A stretch of DNA of 10,589 nucleotides, from the NCBI GenBank assembly GCA_026987995.1, contig JALSMC010000236.1, forward strand, positions 1 to 10,589, given 5' to 3'. Positions 1 through 6,610 of the stretch are shown piece by piece. Position numbers and translations under genes: made by a program. This DNA is from Sulfurimonas sp. (GTDB taxonomy: Bacteria; Campylobacterota; Campylobacteria; Campylobacterales; Sulfurimonadaceae). Numbering within the stretch: position 1 is the stretch's first letter; each line of letters begins with the position of its first letter. The notes beneath the pieces are model-generated. The model made no database searches and was not told the origin of the DNA. It saw nothing but the letters and a program-made list of their open reading frames with translations.

Positions 1-1724
1 TCAAATGTATTAAAGTTTTGTTGTTTTAATTTTACAGATATTTCAATCATACTTTGTAGTTGGACATAAGGCGGATTCCCAATAACAACATCAAAACCAC
101 CACTCTCAAAAACTTCCGAAAACTCTTTCTCCCATATAAAAGCATTATCTACTACACTTTTATCATCTATAAGACTATTTCCACACTTGATTTTATCCGC
201 CAACTTCGTAAGCTCTCTCCCCTTGACAGCAGTTCTTAGCCAGAGTGAAAGTTTCGCTATCTCTACGGCATCTTCATTTATGTCAACGCCATATAAGTTA
301 TTTTCTAAGATGCTTTTTTCTATCTCATAGTAGGCTGTTATGTCTCCCATGACTACTAGGTCTTTTTGTAGAGCCTGATGTGCGTTTATGAGAAAGTCTA
401 GTGCTTGGTTGAGAAATGCACCACTGCCACAAGCAGGGTCTAGTATCTTAAGTCCAAGTAACCAGACTCTATACTCTTCTAAGTTGTCTTTTTGTATCTG
501 CTCTTTTTTTGTTGGTTTTTTAGGGTTCTTTGGTGCTATTATATTGGTAAGTTTTAACTCGTCGCGTTTATCTTCACATAACTTTCCAAGAGTGTTTTCC
601 ACTATGTACTTCGTGATGTACTCAGGTGTGTAAAAAACACCATCTTTCTTGCGTTTGGACTTTTTAGCGTCAAATGCTACTTCATTTATACTGGCGTTTA
701 TCTCTTCTAAGTCAGTCAAAGACTGCTCAAATATATGCCCGAGTATATTCACACTCACATCACTCATAAAGTCATAGTCACTTAGAGCTTGAGCTTCTAA
801 GTCGAGAATTACGTCGTCTATGATGAGTAAGTCTAGTTCTGTGTCTTGCGCAAAAAGTCCACCATTGTATTTTGGAATATTTAGCTTTTCATTTCCTGCG
901 TTTATAGCGTCAAAGTAGAGCTTGTAGTAGTCATACATAGTTCTATCACCAAAACCATCGCCTTGATGGCGTTCACGTATCTCTTTGATGGTGTTTGTAG
1001 TTAAGAGTCCTCTGTCTTCTGCAAAAAGTATAAAGATTATTCTGTCGCAGAGTTTTTGAGTTAAACGCAGGAGTTTGGCTTTGTTTATGTCATTGTTCTT
1101 TACAAGGTTTTCAAAAAGATGATTTCTAAAAAGAGAAAAGTCTCTGTAAAGGTTTTTAGATATATCTAACTCAAACGATGCAGACTTTTCTTTGAGTTTT
1201 AGGGGTACATCATTTTTTATACTCTCATAAGAGAGAAGTAAATGCAGCTTTTTAAACGCTTCATAATCAAGGCTAAAAAGTGAAAACTTCTCATAAGCTG
1301 TTTTCTTGTCTATGTAAAAACGTAACTCGTCAAAGTTTGAGATGATGATGTACTTTGAGTTTGTGTGAGAGTTGTGGTAGTTAAAGGCTTGTATCTCTAT
1401 CTTGTCTAGGTTCTTTGTATCTTGTGCTTTTAGCTCTATGATACCAATGACTTTCTCGTTTACATAGATGACACCATCGGCTTTTTTAGCATCTGTTTCA
1501 TTTTTCTTTTCGCGTTCAAGGTTGAAGTCGCTTGGATTTGTACTATCAAGGGTATAGCCTAAACAGTTCTCAAAGATGTCTTCTAAAAAACCATGTTGGT
1601 ACTTCTCTTCTTTGACTGTTTTTATAAAGTCTATTTTGGCAAGATACTTCTGATACTCAGCCCACCTAAGAGCTACTATACTTTCATCTTGACTTGCATT
1701 TTTTAAAACTGATTTTTGAAACAT
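1..1724 (-). CDS. Type IIG-like restriction-modification protein (Eco57I-family N6-adenine methyltransferase with N-terminal nuclease), partial at C-terminus
   Basis: The frame is open without any stop from an ATG at 1724 to the left edge (574 codons), so the C-terminus is missing; proteins of this kind are often 900 or more residues. Visible parts in order: an N-terminal PD-(D/E)xK-like nuclease signature (D83 in ADGVIYV, then E97-L-K99 in GIIELKAQ); a helical middle; a YTPEYI segment before the methylase core; SAM-binding motif I DPACGSGAF (D429); GVDINEDAVEIAKLSLWL (D481); and the catalytic NPPY at 550-553, which marks N6-adenine methylation. The layout fits a single protein that both cuts and methylates DNA, with target recognition expected in the missing part. 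The start is supported by AAGAGA four bases upstream. It lies 21 bases after pdxJ with no obvious promoter, so it is probably read from the pdxJ transcript. The methylase call is firm. Nuclease activity and the type IIG class are inferred. Confidence 0.9.
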   Translation of the reverse strand, partial: MFQKSVLKNASQDESIVALRWAEYQKYLAKIDFIKTVKEEKYQHGFLEDIFENCLGYTLDSTNPSDFNLEREKKNETDAKKADGVIYVNEKVIGIIELKAQDTKNLDKIEIQAFNYHNSHTNSKYIIISNFDELRFYIDKKTAYEKFSLFSLDYEAFKKLHLLLSYESIKNDVPLKLKEKSASFELDISKNLYRDFSLFRNHLFENLVKNNDINKAKLLRLTQKLCDRIIFILFAEDRGLLTTNTIKEIRERHQGDGFGDRTMYDYYKLYFDAINAGNEKLNIPKYNGGLFAQDTELDLLIIDDVILDLEAQALSDYDFMSDVSVNILGHIFEQSLTDLEEINASINEVAFDAKKSKRKKDGVFYTPEYITKYIVENTLGKLCEDKRDELKLTNIIAPKNPKKPTKKEQIQKDNLEEYRVWLLGLKILDPACGSGAFLNQALDFLINAHQALQKDLVVMGDITAYYEIEKSILENNLYGVDINEDAVEIAKLSLWLRTAVKGRELTKLADKIKCGNSLIDDKSVVDNAFIWEKEFSEVFESGGFDVVIGNPPYVQLQSMIEISVKLKQQNFNTF

Positions 1725-1745
1725 TTAATCTCTTAGTATTGGTGT

Positions 1746-2537
1746 TTATCGAGTCGTAAGCTTTTTCATCTCTTTAACTGCATCTGCTAAACCAGAGAAA
1801 ACACTTCTAGCAATGATACTCTGACCGATGTTTAACTCTGTTATTTCATCGATTTTCATCATCTCATGGACATTATGATAGTTTAGTCCATGTCCTGCTG
1901 CTACTTCAAGACCTATTTTTTTTGCATGAGTGGCTGCTTCTTGTATCTTTATGAGTGACTCTTCAAGTTTCTCACTTAACTCATAACGTGGTAGTTCTAA
2001 CTCTTTTACTGAGTGGTTTGAGTGCCCTAGATTTGAGTTGAGCATCGCCCAAAGGTTGGAGAAGTGACCAGTGTGTAGTTCTACCATCTCAGCACCTAAC
2101 TCTTTACTTTTATCCATAGCTTCTATAGTAGGGTCTACAAAAAGAGATACAGGAATAAGACTATCGTGAAGTTGTTCTATGGCAAAACGGATCTCTTCTT
2201 CATAAGAAAAAACATCAAGTCCACCTTCTGTTGTAACTTCTTCGCGTTTTTCAGGAACAAGGGTTGCACGGTGTGGCTTGATGTCAGCTACAATGTTTAA
2301 AATCTCGGTATTGATAGAGCACTCTAAGTTCACAGGTACTTTAGAGTGAGCCATGATGTTTGTAACATCACTATCTTGGATGTGGCGTCTATCTTCTCTC
2401 AAGTGTATAGTTATCTGGTCAGCTCCAGCTTCACAGGCTACATAAAGTGCTTGGAGGATATCAGGATCATTTACTCTTCGTGCTTCTCTAAGAACTGCTA
2501 CATGGTCTATGTTTACACCTAAGGTCATTTTTGCCAT
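1746..2537 (-). CDS. pdxJ: Pyridoxine 5'-phosphate synthase PdxJ
   Basis: Cytoplasmic enzyme of the DXP-dependent vitamin B6 pathway. It condenses 1-deoxy-D-xylulose 5-phosphate with 3-amino-2-oxopropyl phosphate to pyridoxine 5'-phosphate. The 263-residue TIM-barrel protein shows the family signatures: GVNIDHVAVLREAR near the N-terminus (7-20), IHLREDRRHI with H45 and R47, NLECSIN with E72, AGHGLNYHNV (214-223, H216), and the phosphate-binding NIGQSIIARSVF near the C-terminus. It is about 20 residues longer than the E. coli enzyme, as is usual in Campylobacterota. The ATG directly follows the acyltransferase stop (TAGATG), so the two are very likely translationally coupled. A second in-frame ATG at codon 4 would give a start closer to most homologues, but it has no better ribosome binding site. 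Confidence 0.97.
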   Translation of the reverse strand: MAKMTLGVNIDHVAVLREARRVNDPDILQALYVACEAGADQITIHLREDRRHIQDSDVTNIMAHSKVPVNLECSINTEILNIVADIKPHRATLVPEKREEVTTEGGLDVFSYEEEIRFAIEQLHDSLIPVSLFVDPTIEAMDKSKELGAEMVELHTGHFSNLWAMLNSNLGHSNHSVKELELPRYELSEKLEESLIKIQEAATHAKKIGLEVAAGHGLNYHNVHEMMKIDEITELNIGQSIIARSVFSGLADAVKEMKKLTTR

Positions 2538-3254
2538 CTATTTAGCCCTGACACTTTTGTAAAATTCATTGTACTCTTCTTCTAAAGTAGCACTCTGTAC
2601 TGATTTGCCTATGTAAACTTCAATAGTCATCTTTTCTTCATAAGGAGCATCCTCAAATACTTTCTCATTATTTCCAGTGATGTATACAGGGATGATAGTA
2701 AGTTTATTTGCTTTTGCAATTTTACTCGCACCACTTTGAAAACTTGTAATACCTTCACCTTTAAAACGCTCTCCCTCAGGAAACATATAAAGGTTCATAT
2801 TATCAACTTTTTTAAATGTTTTTTTAATGTTTTTGAAAAAACTTAAAAGACCGCGTTTGTTGTCAAGGTCAACACTGATACAACCACTATACTCAAAAAA
2901 CTTACCATATACAGCGGATTCAAAAAGCTCTTGTTTTGCTATCCATGCACCATTTTTATTCTCTCTTGCAAAGATGGACTCCATGACCATGATGTCTAGG
3001 AGTGAACGATGGTTTATAGCATAAAGGATTTTATTTTCTTTTGGAAGGGTACCGTGCACTACAACATCGATGTTTAAAAAGTTTAAAACTTCTTTAGAGT
3101 AGTTTTGACGTTCTTTTGAAAGTTCTTCGTAAGCAGGTTTTAGTGTGATGAAAGGATGAAAAAAAGTTTTTTTGAAGATTTGAACATATTTGAGACCAAG
3201 CTCAACCATAAATATAAATTTACCAATATTTTTAAGACCGAAAGTTTTTAGCAT
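2538..3254 (-). CDS. plsC: 1-acyl-sn-glycerol-3-phosphate acyltransferase (PlsC family)
   Basis: Predicted to transfer an acyl chain to lysophosphatidic acid, giving phosphatidic acid for membrane phospholipids, at the inner face of the cytoplasmic membrane. The 238-residue protein carries the acyltransferase blocks in order: NHRSLLD (81-87) with the catalytic H82-x4-D87; a middle block ending in SGCISVDLDNKRG; FPEGER (158-163), which matches the FPEGTR substrate-binding block; and IIPVYITG (187-194). The N-terminus (about 8-30) is moderately hydrophobic and probably membrane-associated. The start has AAAGG six bases upstream. It is the first gene of the acyltransferase-pdxJ-restriction unit, downstream of a possible promoter in the 51-base gap. 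The family is clear. The exact acceptor is inferred, and another PlsC paralogue could be the housekeeping enzyme. Confidence 0.9.
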   Translation of the reverse strand: MLKTFGLKNIGKFIFMVELGLKYVQIFKKTFFHPFITLKPAYEELSKERQNYSKEVLNFLNIDVVVHGTLPKENKILYAINHRSLLDIMVMESIFARENKNGAWIAKQELFESAVYGKFFEYSGCISVDLDNKRGLLSFFKNIKKTFKKVDNMNLYMFPEGERFKGEGITSFQSGASKIAKANKLTIIPVYITGNNEKVFEDAPYEEKMTIEVYIGKSVQSATLEEEYNEFYKSVRAK

Positions 3255-3278
3255 ATATTACCTTTTTAATAAAAATAA

Positions 3279-3284
3279 ATTATA
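3279..3284 (-). promoter_or_regulatory. Possible -10 box for the plsC-pdxJ unit
   Basis: Read on the minus strand the site is TATAAT, preceded by a T-rich run (TGTTTTTAGC), which resembles Campylobacterota sigma70 promoters that lack a conserved -35 box. It lies about 25 bases upstream of the acyltransferase ATG. TTGTTA occurs upstream but only 11 bases away, too close to act as a normal -35. Confidence 0.45.
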
Positions 3285-3305
3285 GCTAAAAACAGTAACA
3301 AATGG

Positions 3306-3419
3306 CTATTTTACTTTACCACTTCTGTAACCTGGGTGTTGATAATCTGGCTTCTCACAGCCCGATAGCACACTCATAGTAGCAAGTGTAATGATTGTTA
3401 TGATTATTAATGATTTCAT
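3306..3419 (-). CDS. Small lipoprotein (37 residues), function unknown
   Basis: This short gene starts in the last base of the PPK2 stop codon (TAATG) and ends at TAG. The protein begins MKSLIIITIITLATMSV, a strongly hydrophobic signal segment, followed by the lipobox LSGC with C21 as the predicted lipidated cysteine. The mature part is only 17 residues and hydrophilic (CEKPDYQHPGYRSGK and a short tail). Translation is well supported: AAGGAT sits five bases before the ATG, inside the end of the PPK2 gene, and the one-base overlap implies coupling. It should be exported and anchored in a membrane by signal peptidase II processing. I do not recognise a family. A chance frame is unlikely given the lipobox, the ribosome binding site and the stop-start overlap together. 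Confidence 0.8.
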   Translation of the reverse strand: MKSLIIITIITLATMSVLSGCEKPDYQHPGYRSGKVK

Positions 3420-4267
3420 TATTTATCCTTTTTTATTTTTGTTAGAGTCATTTCTGATTCCATTATTTTTATCTCATCATTTGCAAAAATACGGATTTTG
3501 TCATCTGCTTTGAGCTTTTTATCACTAATAGGATTTGGATACTCTATATGGTTAAGTATATGCTTAATAGTATTAATACGAGCTTTTTTCTTGTTGTCTG
3601 AGCGGATGACAGTCCAAGGTGCATGTTCTGTATGAGAAGCGAGAAGCATGGAGTACTTCGCGATGGTGTATTTATCCCATAATTGTTGAGATTTTTCATC
3701 TACAGGAGAGAGTTTATACTGTTTGAGTGGGTCAGTTCTGCGTTTATCAAAACGTCTTTTTTGCTCCTCTTTACTTACTGAGAAGTAAAATTTAAAGATG
3801 ATGATGTCAGAGTTTATAAGCATCTTTTCAAACTCAGGAACCTCATGTAAAAACTCTTTATGTTCTTCTTGTGTACAAAAATCCATAACAGGTTCAACAC
3901 CACCACGGTTGTACCAACTTCTATCAAAAAGAACTATCTCACCTGCTGAAGGTAAATATTGTGAGTATCTCTGAAAGTACCACTGAGAACGCTCAACATC
4001 ACTTGGTTTATCTAGTGCAATAACTCTTGCACCACGGGGGTTTAGGTGTTCTGTTATGCGTTTTATTGTACCACCTTTACCAGCCGCATCACGACCTTCA
4101 AAAATCATAAGTACTTTTTTACCACTCTCTTTGATGTGGTTTTGCATCTTTAAGAGTTCTATCTGTAAACGGTGTAGTTCATTCTCGTATGCAAGTGTCT
4201 CTTTTTTTGTCCAGACTGCAACTCTGTCACCATTTGTATGTTTTACTTTTGCTTTTATTGTGCTCAT
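3419..4267 (-). CDS. ppk2: Polyphosphate kinase 2 (PPK2 family, probably class I)
   Basis: Transfers phosphate between polyphosphate and nucleoside diphosphates, typically making ATP or GTP from ADP or GDP in the cytoplasm. The 282-residue length fits single-domain PPK2. Seen in order: Walker A loop GRDAAGKGG (58-66) preceded by VLMIFE; NPRGARVIALDKPSDVER (76-93); Walker B-type block VLFDRSWYNRGGVEPVMDF (112-130, D115 and R116); the arginine-rich lid KRRTDPLKQYKLSPVD (175-190); and APWTVIRSDNKKKAR, a typical family end block. These match the class I consensus, though nucleotide preference cannot be read from sequence. AAGGTGG lies just upstream of the ATG, in the 13-base gap after the YyaL-like gene. 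Being in an operon with a thioredoxin-fold protein and a small lipoprotein suggests a stress or energy-reserve role, which is inference. Confidence 0.95.
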   Translation of the reverse strand: MSTIKAKVKHTNGDRVAVWTKKETLAYENELHRLQIELLKMQNHIKESGKKVLMIFEGRDAAGKGGTIKRITEHLNPRGARVIALDKPSDVERSQWYFQRYSQYLPSAGEIVLFDRSWYNRGGVEPVMDFCTQEEHKEFLHEVPEFEKMLINSDIIIFKFYFSVSKEEQKRRFDKRRTDPLKQYKLSPVDEKSQQLWDKYTIAKYSMLLASHTEHAPWTVIRSDNKKKARINTIKHILNHIEYPNPISDKKLKADDKIRIFANDEIKIMESEMTLTKIKKDK

Positions 4268-4280
4268 TTATGCCACCTTT

Positions 4281-6215
4281 TTAAAAAGAGTTAGATACTA
4301 AAGAGTTTAGCTCTTGTGCATTTAGAGTTTGTGAGAAACAGCTTTTTTCTCCACAAACCATGTATTCGTCTGCTTCATTAATCTTTAGTAATACAAAAGG
4401 GTACTCTATTTTTGCTAAAGTTAAAGCATTGATATCAATATTTTCTAAAGATGTTTTGATAACTCTATCGCCTTTTAAATGTCTAAGCATTTGCATTAAC
4501 ATATGAGGAGAGTAGATAGGTTTACGACCTAATTCATAAGAGTTGTACTCCATAGTTTTAAAAGCAAAGTGTGTGTACTTCTCATCTTCTAAAAGCGTAG
4601 CTATACTTAAAAGAGCATCTATCATGATACTCACACAACTTGTATAGGTGTTGTCACTAATATCAGCTTTTGTAGTAAACTCACCTACACTAAAGCTCCA
4701 TCGACCTTGGTCATAAAACTCTTCAAGTGCCTTGTTTACAAACCTATGTGCATACACAAGATAGACTTCATCTTGTGTATATTTATAAGCACTGAGCAGA
4801 GCTTGAGAGAGAAATGCATAGTCTTCTAAGAAAGCTTCTATTTTTGGTTTTTTATGGATAAGTGTAGTATGGTAGAGTACACTGTTTATAAACATAGTGT
4901 TGAGCAGTTTATCAAGATGCTTGATGGCTCTTTGTTTATACTTAGCATCAATAGCACCGAGTTTAAACATGGAGTGTATCATCATAGCCGACCATGAAGT
5001 TTGTACTTTTTTATCTACAAAGGGGTACTTTCTTTGTGAGCGAATTTGAGCGAGAAGTGGTTTTACATCATTAAACCATTGGGGTATAGTTCCATTTTCA
5101 AAACGAATGATGTTTTTACCTTCAAAGTTTCCTTCATGTGTTACAGACATTTGAGCTAATTTACTCTCAATCTCTTGGATATTTACATCATTTAATACTT
5201 TAAACACTTCATCATAGGTATAGATAAAGTAAGTCCCCTCTGCACCTTCACTATCGGCATCACTTGCCGAGTAAAAAAGAGCATCTTCACTCATAAAGTT
5301 ATACCAAAAATCAACACATTCTTTCGCAGTGTTTAGATGAGAAATATCTCCGTAAGAGAGGTAGGCATCTACATAAACACCTGCTAAAAGAGCATTATCA
5401 TAAAGCATCTTCTCAAAGTGTGGCACACACCACTCTTCATCTGTAGAGTAACGACAAAAACCACCATCAACAAGATCGTACATACCACCTTTTTTCATGG
5501 CGTTTAAGCTAGTCTCCACCATAGCTTTAGCACTTTTATCATCATAGAGTCTATCTATAGTAAGAAGGGTGTTAAGTGTTGAGGCATGAGGAAACTTTGG
5601 TTTTATAGAAAAACCACCATTTTTTACATCGAAGTTGTTCTTGGCTTGGAGCATAAAGTTTTTAGTGAAGTCCTCTTTTAAAACAGTCGCCTCTGTTGGG
5701 TGTACAACATTGTCCAAAAAACCTTCAGCCTCATCTGCATTTTTATAGAGTTGTGCATCATGCTCTTTTACTTTTGTAGCGATGAGAGTTGTAAGCTCTT
5801 TAAAGCCCATTCCTTCGATACTACCTGCGTTTGACTCAGGGGGAATATATGTTCCTGCAAAAAATGGTTTGTTCTGTGGTGTACAAAAGATAGAAGTAGG
5901 CCATCCCCCTGTACGGTTATTAAGTAGTTGATGTACTTCTTGGTAGTATTTATCTATGTCAGGACGTTCTTCACGGTCTACTTTTATACAGATAAAATCA
6001 CGGTTAAGTATATCTGCACACTCAGTGTCCTCAAAAACCTTTTCCTCCATCACATGACACCAGTGACAAGAGCTATACCCTATGCTTAAAAATATCGCTT
6101 TATTTTCTTTCTCGGCTAAAGCAAAGGCTTCATCACACCAAGGCCACCAGTCAACGGGGTTGTTTTTGTGCTGTTGGAGGTAGGGACTATCTTCTTTTTC
6201 TAATCTATTTGACAT
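4281..6215 (-). CDS. Thioredoxin-domain protein of the YyaL/DUF255 (SPATA20-like) family
   Basis: A 644-residue protein, close to the usual family length. The N-terminal thioredoxin-like domain (about 1-165) has the family hallmark [22 protein letters not shown], the active-site motif SSCHWCHVM (C50 and C53), [11 protein letters not shown], and GGWP (103-106) at the cis-proline position. The rest is a helical-barrel domain of the six-hairpin glycosidase-like fold, with [23 protein letters not shown] blocks (about 251-273) and [15 protein letters not shown] (about 316-330). There is no signal peptide, so it is cytoplasmic. The family's biochemical function is not established; a CxxC thiol or disulfide activity is likely, and some annotate it as a mannose epimerase-like or N-acylglucosamine epimerase-like fold. 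It sits 21 bases after the iron-sulfur protein gene, with AAGAGAA just upstream of its ATG. Confidence 0.92.
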   Translation of the reverse strand: MSNRLEKEDSPYLQQHKNNPVDWWPWCDEAFALAEKENKAIFLSIGYSSCHWCHVMEEKVFEDTECADILNRDFICIKVDREERPDIDKYYQEVHQLLNNRTGGWPTSIFCTPQNKPFFAGTYIPPESNAGSIEGMGFKELTTLIATKVKEHDAQLYKNADEAEGFLDNVVHPTEATVLKEDFTKNFMLQAKNNFDVKNGGFSIKPKFPHASTLNTLLTIDRLYDDKSAKAMVETSLNAMKKGGMYDLVDGGFCRYSTDEEWCVPHFEKMLYDNALLAGVYVDAYLSYGDISHLNTAKECVDFWYNFMSEDALFYSASDADSEGAEGTYFIYTYDEVFKVLNDVNIQEIESKLAQMSVTHEGNFEGKNIIRFENGTIPQWFNDVKPLLAQIRSQRKYPFVDKKVQTSWSAMMIHSMFKLGAIDAKYKQRAIKHLDKLLNTMFINSVLYHTTLIHKKPKIEAFLEDYAFLSQALLSAYKYTQDEVYLVYAHRFVNKALEEFYDQGRWSFSVGEFTTKADISDNTYTSCVSIMIDALLSIATLLEDEKYTHFAFKTMEYNSYELGRKPIYSPHMLMQMLRHLKGDRVIKTSLENIDINALTLAKIEYPFVLLKINEADEYMVCGEKSCFSQTLNAQELNSLVSNSF

Positions 6216-6236
6216 ATATTCTCTTTTATTATTTAA

Positions 6237-6458
6237 TTAAAATTCGCCGCGTTTCACACGAGCTAGTACAAATGGGATGTTTAAACCATCATTGTTTATA
6301 CCCTCATCACGACACGATTCGCATTTATCACCCATGGGACATTCATCATTTTCTAAAAGTTCATCAAGGGTGTTTAAATTGTTTTCTTTGATACATTTTG
6401 TAATATCTTTTATAGTTAGTGAGTTACAAGCACATATTTCTGTCTCTAAATCAATCAT
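6237..6458 (-). CDS. Small BFD-like [2Fe-2S]-binding protein
   Basis: A 73-residue protein with the cysteine pattern of the bacterioferritin-associated ferredoxin domain: C9-A-C11, then 34 residues, then C46-E-S-C49. Between them is a helix-turn-helix-like segment NSLTIKDITKCIKENN. The four cysteines should hold one [2Fe-2S] cluster; two further cysteines (C22, C40) are not part of the canonical set. The likely role is electron transfer, or iron and redox sensing, in the cytoplasm; the partner is unknown. I chose the ATG at 6458 because AGAAGAG lies five bases upstream and the ferredoxin domain begins right after it. A TTG start at 6500 would add 14 residues but has no ribosome binding site and overlaps a promoter-like TAAAAT. 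First gene of the minus-strand unit leading into the YyaL-like gene. Confidence 0.82.
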   Translation of the reverse strand: MIDLETEICACNSLTIKDITKCIKENNLNTLDELLENDECPMGDKCESCRDEGINNDGLNIPFVLARVKRGEF

Positions 6459-6610
6459 TTTTACTCTTCTTTTACATAAATTAACTATTATTTTAGACAA
6501 AAGTGTATTAAAAAGAGTATAAAGATATTAAAAGTTAAATTGCTTTAGAATTTACACAAATTATACACACTTTTATAGTATTATTATCAAATAAAATGAG
6601 AAGGTAAACA
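6459..6610. promoter_or_regulatory. Divergent intergenic region between the BFD-like gene and dsbD
   Basis: The 152-base AT-rich gap should hold promoters for both divergent units. On the minus strand TAAAAT (6490-6495) and TATACT (6516-6521) are possible -10 boxes, but neither has a clear -35. Two arms, AAAAGTGTAT (6499-6508) and ATACACACTTTT (6563-6574), form an imperfect inverted pair, and TATTAAAA is repeated at 6506 and 6526. These could be regulator sites or just base composition. Confidence 0.5.
6551..6579 (+). promoter_or_regulatory. Sigma70-type promoter for the dsbD unit
   Basis: TTTACA (6551-6556) as -35, a 17-base spacer, and TATAGT (6574-6579) as -10. The optimal spacing and the position about 30 bases before the dsbD ATG make this the best promoter in the window. 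The dsbD ribosome binding site GAGAAGG (6598-6604) follows, six bases before the start. Confidence 0.65.

Noticed and set aside
388..633. 81-codon plus-strand frame inside the R-M gene
   Set aside because: It is antisense to a 574-codon open frame with clear methylase motifs, has no family features, and its hydrophobic look follows from the opposite strand's codon pattern.
3265..3277. TTTTTAATAAAAA near-palindrome as a terminator
   Set aside because: It is a pure A/T stem with almost no loop and no G-C pairs, so it would not form a stable hairpin.
3296..3301. TTGTTA (minus strand) as a -35 box for the acyltransferase promoter
   Set aside because: It lies only 11 bases from the TATAAT, far short of the normal 16-18 base spacing.
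6459..6500. N-terminal extension of the BFD-like protein from a TTG at 6500
   Set aside because: No ribosome binding site precedes the TTG, it overlaps a promoter-like TAAAAT, and the ATG at 6458 has AGAAGAG at good spacing right before the conserved domain.
6277..6522. Plus-strand frame covering the BFD-like gene and the divergent promoter region
   Set aside because: It lies opposite a recognisable cysteine-patterned protein and has no ribosome binding site or domain signature.
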